Positions 1-8,392 of a stretch of DNA of 64,000 nucleotides are shown piece after piece. This DNA comes from Nocardioides sp. SLBN-35. GTDB taxonomy: Bacteria > Actinomycetota > Actinomycetes > Propionibacteriales > Nocardioidaceae. The position numbers and the translations under genes were made by a program. The notes under the pieces were generated by a model. It was given only the letters and a program-made list of their open reading frames with translations, had not been told where the DNA came from and did not search any database. The stretch spans positions 1,302,001 to 1,366,000 of the forward strand of contig NZ_VFNU01000001.1 of assembly GCF_006715725.1 (NCBI RefSeq), written 5' to 3'. Numbering within the stretch: the first letter of the stretch is position 1; each line of letters opens with the position of its first letter.

Positions 1-380
1 GCTTCATCGCGGCCCAGGCCCGCGGGCAGCACATCGCCGCGGACCTGATCTACGAGCGGTTCCCCGAGGTCACCAAGCGCTACGTGCTGGCCGTGCTCTC
101 GGTGCTCGCCGCCGTCGTGTGCCTGGGCTTCGCGTGGTTCGGCTGGGGCGAGGCCGTGCACGCCAAGGACATCGGCAAGACCGCCGGCGTCAGCGACCTG
201 GCCGCCTGGCCGCCGTACTTCCTGGTGCCACTGGCCTTCGGCGTGCTGGTCGTGCAGTTCCTGTACGCCGCCGTGCGGGCGATCGTGAAGGGCGACACCC
301 AGCACGTCGTCACCGATCCCGACGACGTGCTCCTGTTCGAGGAGCTCGACGAGATGGAGAAGAAGGAGGACGCGCGATGA
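1..380 (+). CDS. TRAP transporter small permease (DctQ family), 5' truncated
   Basis: This is the C-terminal part of a TRAP-type small permease; the frame is open from the left edge of the window and its start lies outside. About 125 codons are visible, with two hydrophobic segments (near window positions 81-150 and 207-285) followed by an acidic, lysine-rich tail. In TRAP transporters the small subunit joins the large permease and a periplasmic or lipoprotein binding protein to import organic acids using an ion gradient. The stop overlaps the start of the large permease gene by 4 bp (ATGA), which supports the call. Its binding protein is probably the lipoprotein encoded at 14042. Confidence 0.8.
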   Translation, partial: FIAAQARGQHIAADLIYERFPEVTKRYVLAVLSVLAAVVCLGFAWFGWGEAVHAKDIGKTAGVSDLAAWPPYFLVPLAFGVLVVQFLYAAVRAIVKGDTQHVVTDPDDVLLFEELDEMEKKEDAR

Positions 381-1885
381 GCGCCGACACCGCAGTCCCC
401 GCGACGGCCGCCTCGTCGCCGACCGGCCCGACCGAGCCGCAGGGTGCGAGCCACCCGGCCTCGGGGCGTTCGTGGGCCGTCTTCGTGCTCACCATGCTGC
501 TCGTGGTGGGATCCACGGTCGCGATGTTCCTGCCGCTGGTTCCCGAGGCCATCGGCATCGCCGCGATCGTGCTGATGCTCTGCCTGACCTTCCTGCGCCT
601 TCCGGTGGCGCTGGCGATGATCGTCCCTGCGCTGCTGGGCAGCTACGCGCTGCGCGGCGAGCTGTTGGTCGAGAGCACGTTCAAGACGCTGCCCTACGGC
701 CAGGTGGCCGAGTGGACGCTGAGCGTGGTCCCCATGTTCATCCTGATGGGCCTGCTGCTGTGGCGCGCGGGCCTCACCGAGAGCCTCTACGTGGCCGGCC
801 GCAAGTGGCTGGGCTGGATGCCGGGCGGCCTCGCCGTCGGGACCAACCTCGCCGGCGCGGGACTGGCCTCGGTGAGCGGCTCGTCGGTCGGCACGGCGTA
901 CGCCCTCGCCCGGATCGGCATCCCCGAGATGCTCAAGGCCGGCTACGACAAGCGGCTCGCGATCGGCGCGGTCATCGTGGCCGGGCTCCCGGGCCAGCTG
1001 ATCCCGCCGAGCATCATGCTGGTGATCTACGCCGGCATCGCCGAGGTGCCGATCGGCCCGCAGCTGCTCGCCGGCATCGGACCGGGCGTCCTGGTCGCGG
1101 TGCTGTTCACCGTCATGATCGTCATCTTCGCCAAGCGGTGGGCACCGACGGTCGCCGAGGAGGCGGCCGCCCAGGGCCGGGTGACGTGGGCCGACCGGTT
1201 CGGCAGCCTGGTCAAGATCTGGCCGGTTCCCCTCCTCATCGTGGTGATCGTGTGGGGCATGTTCTCCGGCACCTTCACCGCCACCGAGGCCGGCGCCGTG
1301 GCCGCGGTGGTCTCCCTGGCGATCACCGTCGTGTGGAAGTGGGGCAACGGCCCGATGCGGGCCATCGCCGACGCGTCGGTCGCGACCGTCAGCAGCGTCG
1401 GCGGCATCTTCTTCATGCTCGTCGGTGTCGAGGCGCTGTCGCGGATGTTCACGCTGACCGGCATCAGCACCGGGTTCGCCGAGCTGGTCGAGTCCATGGA
1501 CCTGAACCGGGTCACCTTCCTGCTGATGATGATGGTCGTCTACATCGTGCTCGGCACCTTCATGGAGCCGCTGCCGATGATGGTGCTGACCATCCCGATC
1601 CTCATGCCCACGTTGACGGCGCTCGACGTGTCACTGCTCTGGTACGGCGCGTTCGCGGTGCTGATGGGAGAGCTCGCGGTGGTCACACCACCGGTCGGCA
1701 TCCTCGCGTTCATCATCCACCAGATCACGAAGGAGCCCGAGGTCAACCAGGGCCAGGACATCCGCCTCAACGACGTCTTCAACGCGTGCTGGTGGTTCAT
1801 GCCGATGGCCGTCATCGTGACGGTAGTGCTCATCTTCTTCCCGGAGATCAGCACCTGGCTGCCCACCATGGCCTCCGGCAACTGA
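377..1885 (+). CDS. TRAP transporter large permease (DctM family)
   Basis: The 502-residue protein is a polytopic membrane permease with the Gly- and Pro-rich helices of the DctM family (for example VSGSSVGTAYAL, LPGQLIPPSIML, TPPVGILAF). The ATG at 377 overlaps the stop of the small permease gene, so the two are translationally coupled. The first 50 or so residues are a Ser/Thr/Pro-rich extension before the first membrane helix, which makes the protein longer than the usual 425-430 residues. It should form the ion-coupled channel subunit for uptake of an organic acid. Its position directly ahead of a P450 and CoA-transferases suggests it imports the substrate of the island. Confidence 0.92.
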   Translation: MSADTAVPATAASSPTGPTEPQGASHPASGRSWAVFVLTMLLVVGSTVAMFLPLVPEAIGIAAIVLMLCLTFLRLPVALAMIVPALLGSYALRGELLVESTFKTLPYGQVAEWTLSVVPMFILMGLLLWRAGLTESLYVAGRKWLGWMPGGLAVGTNLAGAGLASVSGSSVGTAYALARIGIPEMLKAGYDKRLAIGAVIVAGLPGQLIPPSIMLVIYAGIAEVPIGPQLLAGIGPGVLVAVLFTVMIVIFAKRWAPTVAEEAAAQGRVTWADRFGSLVKIWPVPLLIVVIVWGMFSGTFTATEAGAVAAVVSLAITVVWKWGNGPMRAIADASVATVSSVGGIFFMLVGVEALSRMFTLTGISTGFAELVESMDLNRVTFLLMMMVVYIVLGTFMEPLPMMVLTIPILMPTLTALDVSLLWYGAFAVLMGELAVVTPPVGILAFIIHQITKEPEVNQGQDIRLNDVFNACWWFMPMAVIVTVVLIFFPEISTWLPTMASGN

Positions 1886-1914
1886 CGCGATCCACGAAAG
1901 GAACCCCCATCCCC

Positions 1915-3114
1915 ATGACCGAGACCCGCCGCGGCTGCCCGGTGAGCCACACCGACTACACCGGTCACGCCCCGATCCTCAGTCACTACGGCCTGCTCGA
2001 CGCCGATCGCGAGGAGGCGCGCTTCCTCTTCAACGACACGACCGAGCGCGGCTTCTTCATGCTGCAGCGGTACGACGACGTGCAGGAGGGCTTCCAGCAG
2101 CACGAGAACTGGACCACCGCGGTCCGCAGCGCGCTCCGCCCCGGCCTCGGCGAGCCGCTGCTGCCGCAGGACCTCAACGGCCAGCAGCACGTCAAGCTGC
2201 GCCGGATCCTCAACCAGTTCTTCGCGCCCGCCGCCGTCCGCCGGATGGAGCCGATGGCCAAGCAGCGCTGCATCGAGCTGATCGAGGAGCTGAAGGACGC
2301 GGGGGAGTGCGACTTCGTCAAGGAGTTCGCGATCCGCTACCCGACCGACATGTTCCTCGCGCTGCTCGGGCTCCCGGTCAGCGACGGCGAGCAGTTCCTC
2401 GAGTGGTCCGACGCGTACTTCGGCGCGCTCCTCGCCGGTGACCCCGGCCGGGCCGAGACCGCCAAGACCAGCATCATGAAGTACTTCGACGAGGCGGTGA
2501 ACGAGCGTCGCGCCAACCCGCGCGACCCCAAGGAGGACATGGTCTCGCGGCTGGTCCAGGCCCGCATCGACGACGAGGCGCTGACCCACGACGAGATCCT
2601 GACGATCTGCCTGACCCTGATGCTGGCGGGCCTCGACACCACCCGCAGCGCCCTCGGCTACATCTACGCCCACCTCGCGCAGAACCCGGCCGACCGGCAG
2701 GCCCTCATCGACGACCCGACCTTGATCCCCAAGGCGGTCGAGGAGTTCCTCCGCCTCTACCCCCTGGTCTTCCAGGCCGGGCGAGAGGTGCAGGAGCCGC
2801 AGGACTTCAACGGCCTCGAGGTCGAGGCGGGCGACGTCGTCTGGCTCGGCATCGCCCAGGCCAACCGCGACCCGCGCAAGTTCGAGAACCCCGACCGGTT
2901 CGACGTCGCGCGCCACAACGCCAACCAGCACCTCGCCTTCGGCGGCGGGCCGCACCGCTGCCTCGGCATGCACCTGGCCCGCCTCGAGCTGAAGGTCGTG
3001 CTCGAGGAGTGGCACCAGCGCATCCCGGAGTACCGGATCAAGCCCGGCACCGAGCTGACCGAGCGGGGCGTGCAGCTCAGCATGTCCTCCCTGCCGCTGG
3101 AGTGGAGCGCGTGA
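1915..3114 (+). CDS. Cytochrome P450
   Basis: The 399-residue soluble P450 has the heme signature FGGGPHRCLG with Cys349 as thiolate ligand, the I-helix oxygen-activation motif AGLDTT (residues 238-243) and an ExxR motif in EEFLRLYP. It is the usual length for bacterial class I P450s. The ATG at 1915 follows an AAAGGA ribosome site. A 3Fe-4S-type ferredoxin gene overlaps its stop, which gives an electron donor; no ferredoxin reductase is present in the window. Within this operon it probably hydroxylates an alicyclic acid or terpenoid substrate, but this is inferred from neighbours only. Confidence 0.95.
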   Translation: MTETRRGCPVSHTDYTGHAPILSHYGLLDADREEARFLFNDTTERGFFMLQRYDDVQEGFQQHENWTTAVRSALRPGLGEPLLPQDLNGQQHVKLRRILNQFFAPAAVRRMEPMAKQRCIELIEELKDAGECDFVKEFAIRYPTDMFLALLGLPVSDGEQFLEWSDAYFGALLAGDPGRAETAKTSIMKYFDEAVNERRANPRDPKEDMVSRLVQARIDDEALTHDEILTICLTLMLAGLDTTRSALGYIYAHLAQNPADRQALIDDPTLIPKAVEEFLRLYPLVFQAGREVQEPQDFNGLEVEAGDVVWLGIAQANRDPRKFENPDRFDVARHNANQHLAFGGGPHRCLGMHLARLELKVVLEEWHQRIPEYRIKPGTELTERGVQLSMSSLPLEWSA

Positions 3115-3329
3115 TGTTCATCGCGATCGACGAGACCAAGTGCATGGGCCACGGCCGCTGCTACGCCGTTGCCGAGGACCTGCTCTCCGACGACGACGAG
3201 GGCTTCGTCGCCGAGCGCGGCCGCTGCTGGGAGCTGCCGGCCGACCTCGTGGCCCAGGCCCAGGATGCCGCCGACGCGTGCCCCGAGGGTGCGATCGCGG
3301 TCACGGAGACCGCCGCCGCCGATGCTTGA
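3114..3329 (+). CDS. 3Fe-4S-type ferredoxin, P450 partner
   Basis: This 71-residue ferredoxin has Cys10, Cys16 and Cys56-Pro57, the pattern of single-cluster actinobacterial ferredoxins that serve P450s. The position that would hold an additional Cys is His13 (CMGHGRC), a variant known among P450-linked ferredoxins of mycobacteria and relatives. The ATG at 3114 shares one base with the P450 stop; the preceding in-frame GTG at 3111 is an alternative. It should pass single electrons to the upstream P450. The reductase that recharges it must be encoded elsewhere. Confidence 0.9.
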   Translation: MFIAIDETKCMGHGRCYAVAEDLLSDDDEGFVAERGRCWELPADLVAQAQDAADACPEGAIAVTETAAADA

Positions 3330-4548
3330 GCACCTGCGCGTCCTGGACCTCACCGACGAGCGTGGGCTGCTCTGCGGCCGACTCCTCGCCGACCTCGGCG
3401 CCGACGTCGTCCAGGTCGAGCCCGCCGGCGGATCGACCGCTCGGCAGGCACCCCCGCTTCCCGGGACGTCGCCGACGACGTCGATGTTCTGGGAGACCTA
3501 CGCCGCCGGCAAGCGCGGTGTGGCCGTCGACCTCGACCGGGCCGAGGAGGTCGCGCGGCTGCGCCGCCTGGCCGGCGCCGCGGACGTCGTGGTCACCTCC
3601 TGGCCGCGCGCCCTCCTCGAGCGGCACGGCCTCGACCCAGCGACGCTGCGCGCCGAGCGTCCCGAGCTGGTCTGCACCGTGATCAGCGCCTTCGGCTGGG
3701 ACGGCCCGAAGGCGGCCTACGCCGACACCGACCTCGTCGTATGGGCCGCCGGCGGGCCGCTCGCCCCGCACCGCGACGGCGACCTGCCGCCGCTGCGGAT
3801 CAGCGTGCCGCAGGCCTACCTGCACGCCGCCGCCGACGCGGCCGCCGGCACCATGCTCGCCGTCCTCGCCCGCGGCACCAGCGGTCGCGGCCAGGTCGTC
3901 GACGTCAGCGCCCAGGAGGCCGTCGGTGTCGCCACCCTCGCCCGGGTGCTCGCGACCGCGGTCGGCGACGACCACCCCGAGTGGCAGACCACGCCGGGCC
4001 AGCGCACCGGTCGCACCGACCAGAGCGGCAGTGGCGCGGCCACGCCCAACAGCCTCAAGAAGTGGCACTGCGCCGACGGCATGGTCGAGCTGCACCTCTC
4101 GATGGGGCCGGCCGCCGGCGGCTTCACCAACAACCTGTTCGCCTGGCTGGCCGAGGAGGGCGCGGTCCCGGAGCCGATCGCGGCCTGGGACTGGAAGGTG
4201 CTCCCCGAGCGACTGGTCTCCGGCGAGCTGACCCACGACGACCTCGACGAGGCCCGCGCCGCGGTACGCGCCTTCCTGCTGCGCAAGACCAAGGCCGAGG
4301 TGCTCGACGCCGCGATCAGGCGCAGGCTGTTGTGCATGGCGATCTTCGACATGGCCGACATCGCGGGCAGCCCGCACCTCGAGGAGCGCGGCTTCTGGGG
4401 CCAGGTCGACATCGGCGACCAGGACGTCCGGATCCCTGGTCGGATCGCCCGGGTGCGAGGTCCCGAGGGCCCGCGGGTCCGAGGTCGCGCACCGCTGCAC
4501 GGCGAGCACACGGACGTCGTACTCAAGGAATGGCTGGGACAACCGTGA
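3322..4548 (+). CDS. Class III CoA-transferase (CaiB/BaiF), probable non-catalytic subunit
   Basis: The 408-residue protein matches the CaiB/BaiF family at its N-terminus (LRVLDLTDERGLLCGRLLAD, GADVVQVEPAGG) and overlaps the ferredoxin gene by 8 bp. In this family an aspartate that precedes the helix ending LLAAL forms the acyl anhydride. Aligned by eye with the next gene, the equivalent stretch reads QAYLHAAADAAAGTMLAVL and has no aspartate at that place. The following gene has one. The pair may therefore be a heteromeric CoA-transferase with one active subunit type, as described for other two-gene class III enzymes; that is inference. Confidence 0.85.
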   Translation: MLEHLRVLDLTDERGLLCGRLLADLGADVVQVEPAGGSTARQAPPLPGTSPTTSMFWETYAAGKRGVAVDLDRAEEVARLRRLAGAADVVVTSWPRALLERHGLDPATLRAERPELVCTVISAFGWDGPKAAYADTDLVVWAAGGPLAPHRDGDLPPLRISVPQAYLHAAADAAAGTMLAVLARGTSGRGQVVDVSAQEAVGVATLARVLATAVGDDHPEWQTTPGQRTGRTDQSGSGAATPNSLKKWHCADGMVELHLSMGPAAGGFTNNLFAWLAEEGAVPEPIAAWDWKVLPERLVSGELTHDDLDEARAAVRAFLLRKTKAEVLDAAIRRRLLCMAIFDMADIAGSPHLEERGFWGQVDIGDQDVRIPGRIARVRGPEGPRVRGRAPLHGEHTDVVLKEWLGQP

Positions 4549-5777
4549 ACGACCACCAGGGCGACGCGCTCGCCGGACTCAAGGTCCTCGACCTCTCCTG
4601 GGTCGTGGCCGGGCCGCTGATCGGCCGCACTCTCGCCGACTTCGGCGCCCGGGTCGTGCGGGTCGAGTCCAGCGTCCGGGTCGAGACCGCCCGGCTGATG
4701 CAGCCCTTCCACGGCGGCGTCCAGGACAAGGAGGGCTCGGCGCTCTTCGGCAACTGCAACGCCGGCAAGCTCGGCCTCACCCTCGACCTGAAGTCCGCCG
4801 AGGGACAGCAGGTCGTGCGCGACCTGGTGGCCTGGGCCGACGTCGTCGTCGAGTCCTTCTCGCCCGGCCAGCTCGCCCGGTGGGGTCTCGACTACGACAC
4901 GCTGCGGGCCGACAAGCCCGACCTGGTCATGCTCAGCACCTCGATCGCCGGCCAGGACGGGCCGTGGTCGACGCTCGCCGGCTTCGGCAACGTCGGCTCG
5001 TCGCTGAGCGGCTTCCAGCACCTGACCGGCTACGCCGACCGGCTGCCGATGGGCACCTTCGGTCCCTACACCGACTACGTGGGCCCGAGGCTCGCCCTCG
5101 TCACGCTGCTCGCGGCGCTGGAGCACCGGCGTCGCACGGGCGAGGGCGCCTACATCGACGTCAGCCAGGTCGAGGCCGGGATCTTCTTCCTCTCGCCCCA
5201 GGTCGCCCACTTCGGGTACGACGGCACCGTCGCCGAGCGCCACGGGAACCGCGACGAGCAGCTCGCCCCGCACGGCGTCTTCCCCTGCCGGGACGAGGGT
5301 GGAGCCGACCGCTTCGTGGCCGTGGCCGTCCGCGACCACGCCGACTGGCGGGTCCTGGCCCGGGCGATGAGCCGCCCGGACCTGGCCGACCGCGCCGACC
5401 TCGAGACCGCCGAGGGGCGCCGTGCCGCCGCCGACGAGCTCGAGGCCGCCGTTGCCGACTGGACCGCTGGCCGGCGGGCCGAGGAGGTCGAGCGGGTCCT
5501 CCAGGACGCCGGCGTCCCCGCGCATCTCGCGGTGACCAGCGACGACTACCCGGGCGACGCCCAGCTCGCGCACCGCGGGCACCTGGTCGAGCTGCCGCAC
5601 CCCCGGCACGGCACGACCGTCGTGGAGGGCCCGCGCTACGCGCTCTCCGAGACACCGGGCCGTCCGCGCGCGGCTGCACCGACCCTGGGCCAGCACAACG
5701 AGCAGGTCCTCACCGAGATCCTCGGCTACGACGCCGACCGGATCGCCGTTCTCACCGAAGGAGGGATCCTGCGATGA
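4545..5777 (+). CDS. Class III CoA-transferase (CaiB/BaiF), probable catalytic subunit
   Basis: The protein (410 residues from GTG 4545, 415 from an in-frame ATG at 4530) has the family N-terminus LKVLDLSWVVAGPLIGRTLA and FGARVVRVESS. The motif GPYTDYVGPRLALVTLLAAL carries an aspartate at the position of the catalytic nucleophile. I prefer the GTG start because it gives a 4-bp overlap with the previous stop; the ATG sits directly on the AAGGA sequence with no spacing. It should transfer CoA from a short donor such as succinyl-CoA to the imported carboxylic acid, possibly together with the product of the preceding gene. Confidence 0.87.
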   Translation: MNDHQGDALAGLKVLDLSWVVAGPLIGRTLADFGARVVRVESSVRVETARLMQPFHGGVQDKEGSALFGNCNAGKLGLTLDLKSAEGQQVVRDLVAWADVVVESFSPGQLARWGLDYDTLRADKPDLVMLSTSIAGQDGPWSTLAGFGNVGSSLSGFQHLTGYADRLPMGTFGPYTDYVGPRLALVTLLAALEHRRRTGEGAYIDVSQVEAGIFFLSPQVAHFGYDGTVAERHGNRDEQLAPHGVFPCRDEGGADRFVAVAVRDHADWRVLARAMSRPDLADRADLETAEGRRAAADELEAAVADWTAGRRAEEVERVLQDAGVPAHLAVTSDDYPGDAQLAHRGHLVELPHPRHGTTVVEGPRYALSETPGRPRAAAPTLGQHNEQVLTEILGYDADRIAVLTEGGILR

Positions 5778-6367
5778 CCGCCGCCGTGGACACCGCGGAC
5801 TGGAAGGCCGACTGGCAGGAGGTGGTCGACGCGATCGGCCGCGACTTCGCCGAAGGCTCGATCACGTGGGGCGGCGACGCCGTCGAGCGCGGCGGCATCC
5901 GCCGCTACCTCGAGCCGCTCGAGCTCGACTGCGCGCTGCACACCGACCCGGAGGTCGCCCGCGCCGCCGGGTACGCCGACGTCACCATGCCCGCCACCGG
6001 CGTCATCTCCTGGACCATCCCGGCCGCGTGGACACCCGGCCAGGTGCTCTTCGACAGCGCCGAGCGCGACGCGCAGCCCGTGCACAGCGCGATCAACAAC
6101 GCCGACATGACGCTCGGCCCGCGCACCACCGGCTTCTTCGGCACCGACATCGAGGTCGACTTCCTGCGCGACGTGGTCGCCGGCGAGCGGATCGGCCGCC
6201 GCGGGAAGCGGCTCGTGGCCTGCACCCCGAAGGAGACCGGTGTCGGCCGCGGCGCCTTCATGACCTGGGAGAGCGAGATCGTCACCGGCGAGCTCGAGGT
6301 GGTCGGCCGGATCCGGATCGGCACCTACGCCTACGTCCCGCACGCGGTGAAGGAGGACGTGTCGTGA
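5774..6367 (+). CDS. FAS1-like/MaoC-N hot-dog dehydratase subunit
   Basis: The 197-residue hot-dog protein resembles the N-terminal, usually non-catalytic half of MaoC-type hydratases (FAS1-like dehydratase domain), with the stretch PEVARAAGYADVTMPATG. It lacks the D-x-N-x-x-H hydratase motif, while the next gene has it. The start overlaps the CoA-transferase stop by 4 bp. This split into a structural and a catalytic hot-dog subunit, followed by thiolase-like and OB-fold genes, matches the layout of the steroid side-chain hydratase/aldolase genes (ChsH1, ChsH2, Ltp2). I infer it forms a heteromeric enoyl-CoA hydratase with the 6364-6831 product. Confidence 0.82.
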   Translation: MTAAVDTADWKADWQEVVDAIGRDFAEGSITWGGDAVERGGIRRYLEPLELDCALHTDPEVARAAGYADVTMPATGVISWTIPAAWTPGQVLFDSAERDAQPVHSAINNADMTLGPRTTGFFGTDIEVDFLRDVVAGERIGRRGKRLVACTPKETGVGRGAFMTWESEIVTGELEVVGRIRIGTYAYVPHAVKEDVS

Positions 6368-6831
6368 CCGCCCCGACCCTCGAGGGCCGCTGGTTCGAGG
6401 ACGTCGTCGTCGGGGAGCAGCTCCCCGAGGTGGCGCTCCCGTTGACCGTCTACCGGCTCGTCATGGCCGCCGGCAGCAACCGCGACTTCAACTCGATCCA
6501 CCACAACTCGGAGTACGCCCGCGCCACCGGCGCCGAGGAGATGTACGCCAACACCTCCTTCCTGATGAGCTCGTGGGAGCGCAGCGTCCGCGACTGGGCC
6601 GGCCTGACCGGGCGGATCCGGGCGATCCGCGGTTTCCGGATGCGCTCCTTCAACCACGTCGGCGACACCCTGCGGGTCCTCGCCGAGGTGAGCGCCACCC
6701 GCGTCGACGGACCGGTCGGCGTGGTCGAGATCGCCATCCGCTGCGAGAACCGTTCGGGCGTCAGCGTCGGTCCCGGCATCGTCGAGGTCGAGCTGCCTCG
6801 GCGCACCACCACACAGGAGGAGAGCGCGTGA
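6364..6831 (+). CDS. MaoC-like enoyl-CoA hydratase, catalytic subunit
   Basis: The 155-residue single-domain MaoC protein carries the hydratase motif NRDFNSIHHNSEYA, in which the Asp and His are the expected catalytic pair. It starts at GTG 6364 with a 4-bp overlap with the upstream hot-dog gene and overlaps the next gene by 4 bp. It probably adds water to a 2-enoyl-CoA, possibly with a bulky cyclic substituent, before carbon-carbon cleavage by the thiolase-like protein encoded next. The specific substrate is unknown. Confidence 0.87.
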   Translation: MTAPTLEGRWFEDVVVGEQLPEVALPLTVYRLVMAAGSNRDFNSIHHNSEYARATGAEEMYANTSFLMSSWERSVRDWAGLTGRIRAIRGFRMRSFNHVGDTLRVLAEVSATRVDGPVGVVEIAIRCENRSGVSVGPGIVEVELPRRTTTQEESA

Positions 6832-7988
6832 GCGCCGCCATCGTCGGACTCGGCATGACCGAGATGGGCAAGGTCTTCGGACGCACCGCCACCGACTTCG
6901 CCGTCGAGGCGATCAGCCGCGCCGCCGCGGACGCCGGGCTCGGCCTGGGCGACATCGACGGCCTCTACGTCAACCCGGGCGTCAAGAACGACACCGACCT
7001 GCGGCTGCAGTCGACCCTGCAGATGCGCAACACCCGCCTGCTGGCGACGATCCAGGGCTTCGGTTCCTCGGCCGGCCAGATGGTGCAGTACGCCGCTCTC
7101 GCGATCGAGGCCGGCATGGCCGACGTCGTCGCCTGCGTCTACGCCGACGCCCCGCTCAAGGAGGGCAAGCGCGCGGGTGCGTCGTATCCAGGACAGGCGC
7201 GGGCGATGGAGGGCGTCGGCTCGCTGCCGTTCGCGGCCGGGTTGAAGGCCGCCCCGGAGCGGTACGCCGTCGCGGCCCGGCGGCACATGGAGGCCTACGG
7301 CACCACGAGTGAGCAGCTCGGTGCCGTCGCCGTGGCCGCTCGGCAGTGGGCGGCGATGAACCCCGCCGCCCAGATGCGCGAGCCGATCACGCTCGAGGAC
7401 CACCAGTCCTCGCGGATGATCGCCGACCCGCTGCGCCTGCTCGACTGCTGCCTGGTGAGCAACGGGGCGGTCGCGATCATCGTCACCAGCGCCGAGCGCG
7501 CAGCGAGCCTGAAGCAGCCGCCCGTGCACGTGTGGGGCTGGGGCCAGGGGCACCCGGGCTACGTCAACCGCCGCGGCAGCGAGTTCGGCCTGGTCACCGG
7601 CGCCGCCCAGTCCGGTGCCGACGCGCTGAAGATGGCCGGGGTCGGCGTCGACGAGATCGGCGTTCGCGAGCTCTACGACTGCTTCACCTACACGACCCTG
7701 GTCACGCTCGAGGACTACGGTTTCTGCGGGAAGGGCGAGGGCGGCGAGTTCGTCGCCAGCGGCGCGATCGCGCCCGGTGGCTCGCACCCCACCAACACCG
7801 GCGGCGGCGAGCTGTCGTCGTACTACATGTGGGGCATGACCCCGCTCTCCGAGGCCGTCATCCAGGCGCGCGGCCAGGCCGGCGAGCGTCAGGTGCCCGA
7901 CCACGACCTCGTCATGGTCAGCGGCAACGGCGGCGTCCTCGACTTCCACTCCACCCTCATCCTCAGCCCCCACCGGAAGACGAGGTGA
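6828..7988 (+). CDS. Thiolase-like lipid-transfer protein (Ltp2-type retro-aldolase candidate)
   Basis: The 386-residue protein has a thiolase fold of the SCP-x/Ltp class (N-terminus AAIVGLGMTEMGKVFGRTA, C-terminal GNGGVLDFHSTLIL). It lacks the Cys-based nucleophile motif of true thiolases and instead has Tyr-rich stretches YDCFTYT and SSYYMWG. In the steroid pathway such a protein (Ltp2) with a DUF35 partner cleaves a 3-hydroxyacyl-CoA by retro-aldol reaction. Here it is flanked by two hot-dog hydratase subunits upstream and a DUF35-like gene 5 bp downstream, the same set of partners. I infer an aldolase role. A conventional acyltransferase remains possible. Confidence 0.82.
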   Translation: MSAAIVGLGMTEMGKVFGRTATDFAVEAISRAAADAGLGLGDIDGLYVNPGVKNDTDLRLQSTLQMRNTRLLATIQGFGSSAGQMVQYAALAIEAGMADVVACVYADAPLKEGKRAGASYPGQARAMEGVGSLPFAAGLKAAPERYAVAARRHMEAYGTTSEQLGAVAVAARQWAAMNPAAQMREPITLEDHQSSRMIADPLRLLDCCLVSNGAVAIIVTSAERAASLKQPPVHVWGWGQGHPGYVNRRGSEFGLVTGAAQSGADALKMAGVGVDEIGVRELYDCFTYTTLVTLEDYGFCGKGEGGEFVASGAIAPGGSHPTNTGGGELSSYYMWGMTPLSEAVIQARGQAGERQVPDHDLVMVSGNGGVLDFHSTLILSPHRKTR

Positions 7989-7993
7989 CCGCG

Positions 7994-8392
7994 ATGTCCC
8001 TGGCTCCCGTCGTCCGCGACGACTTCTCCGCCCCCTTCTTCGAGGCGTCCGCTGAGGGCCGGCTGATGCTCCGCTACTCACCCTCCAGCGGCGAGTGGTC
8101 CGAGCCCGCTGCTCGGTTCTGCTCGCTCACCCAGGCCGACGACCTCGAGTGGCGCGAGGCCACGGGCCGCGGTTCCCTCGTGTCCTGGACGGTCAAGCCC
8201 GGCCGACCGGTCGACGGCCGGCCCGCGATCGACACCGTCATCGGGATCGTGGAGACCGAGGAGGGCCCCTGGCTGTCCCTGCAGCTCCCCGACGCCGACC
8301 TCACGCTGCTGCGGGTCGGGGCGCCGGTCGAGGTGGCGTTCGTGCAGCCGGAGGGCAGTGAGCACCTGCCCGTGGGCCTTCTCAGAAGCTGA
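7994..8392 (+). CDS. OB-fold (DUF35-like) partner protein lacking the zinc ribbon cysteines
   Basis: The 132-residue protein fits the DUF35/OB-fold family: a segment around DDLEWREATGRGSLVSWT followed by beta strands such as PWLSLQLPDADLTLLRVG. Family members normally begin with a four-Cys zinc ribbon; here the equivalent region (residues 23-50) has a single Cys in AARFCSL. DUF35 proteins are obligate partners of thiolase-like aldolases, and this gene follows one directly. It ends in an 11-bp convergent overlap with the alcohol dehydrogenase gene. It is the last gene of the plus-strand operon that begins before the window. Confidence 0.78.
   Translation: MSLAPVVRDDFSAPFFEASAEGRLMLRYSPSSGEWSEPAARFCSLTQADDLEWREATGRGSLVSWTVKPGRPVDGRPAIDTVIGIVETEEGPWLSLQLPDADLTLLRVGAPVEVAFVQPEGSEHLPVGLLRS

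Noticed and set aside
1540..3015. A 491-codon open frame on the minus strand opposite the permease and P450 genes
   Set aside because: It is antisense to two clearly recognised genes, has no family features and reflects the GC-rich third-position bias. Similar long antisense frames (for example 16943-19057 and 10182-12524) were rejected for the same reason.
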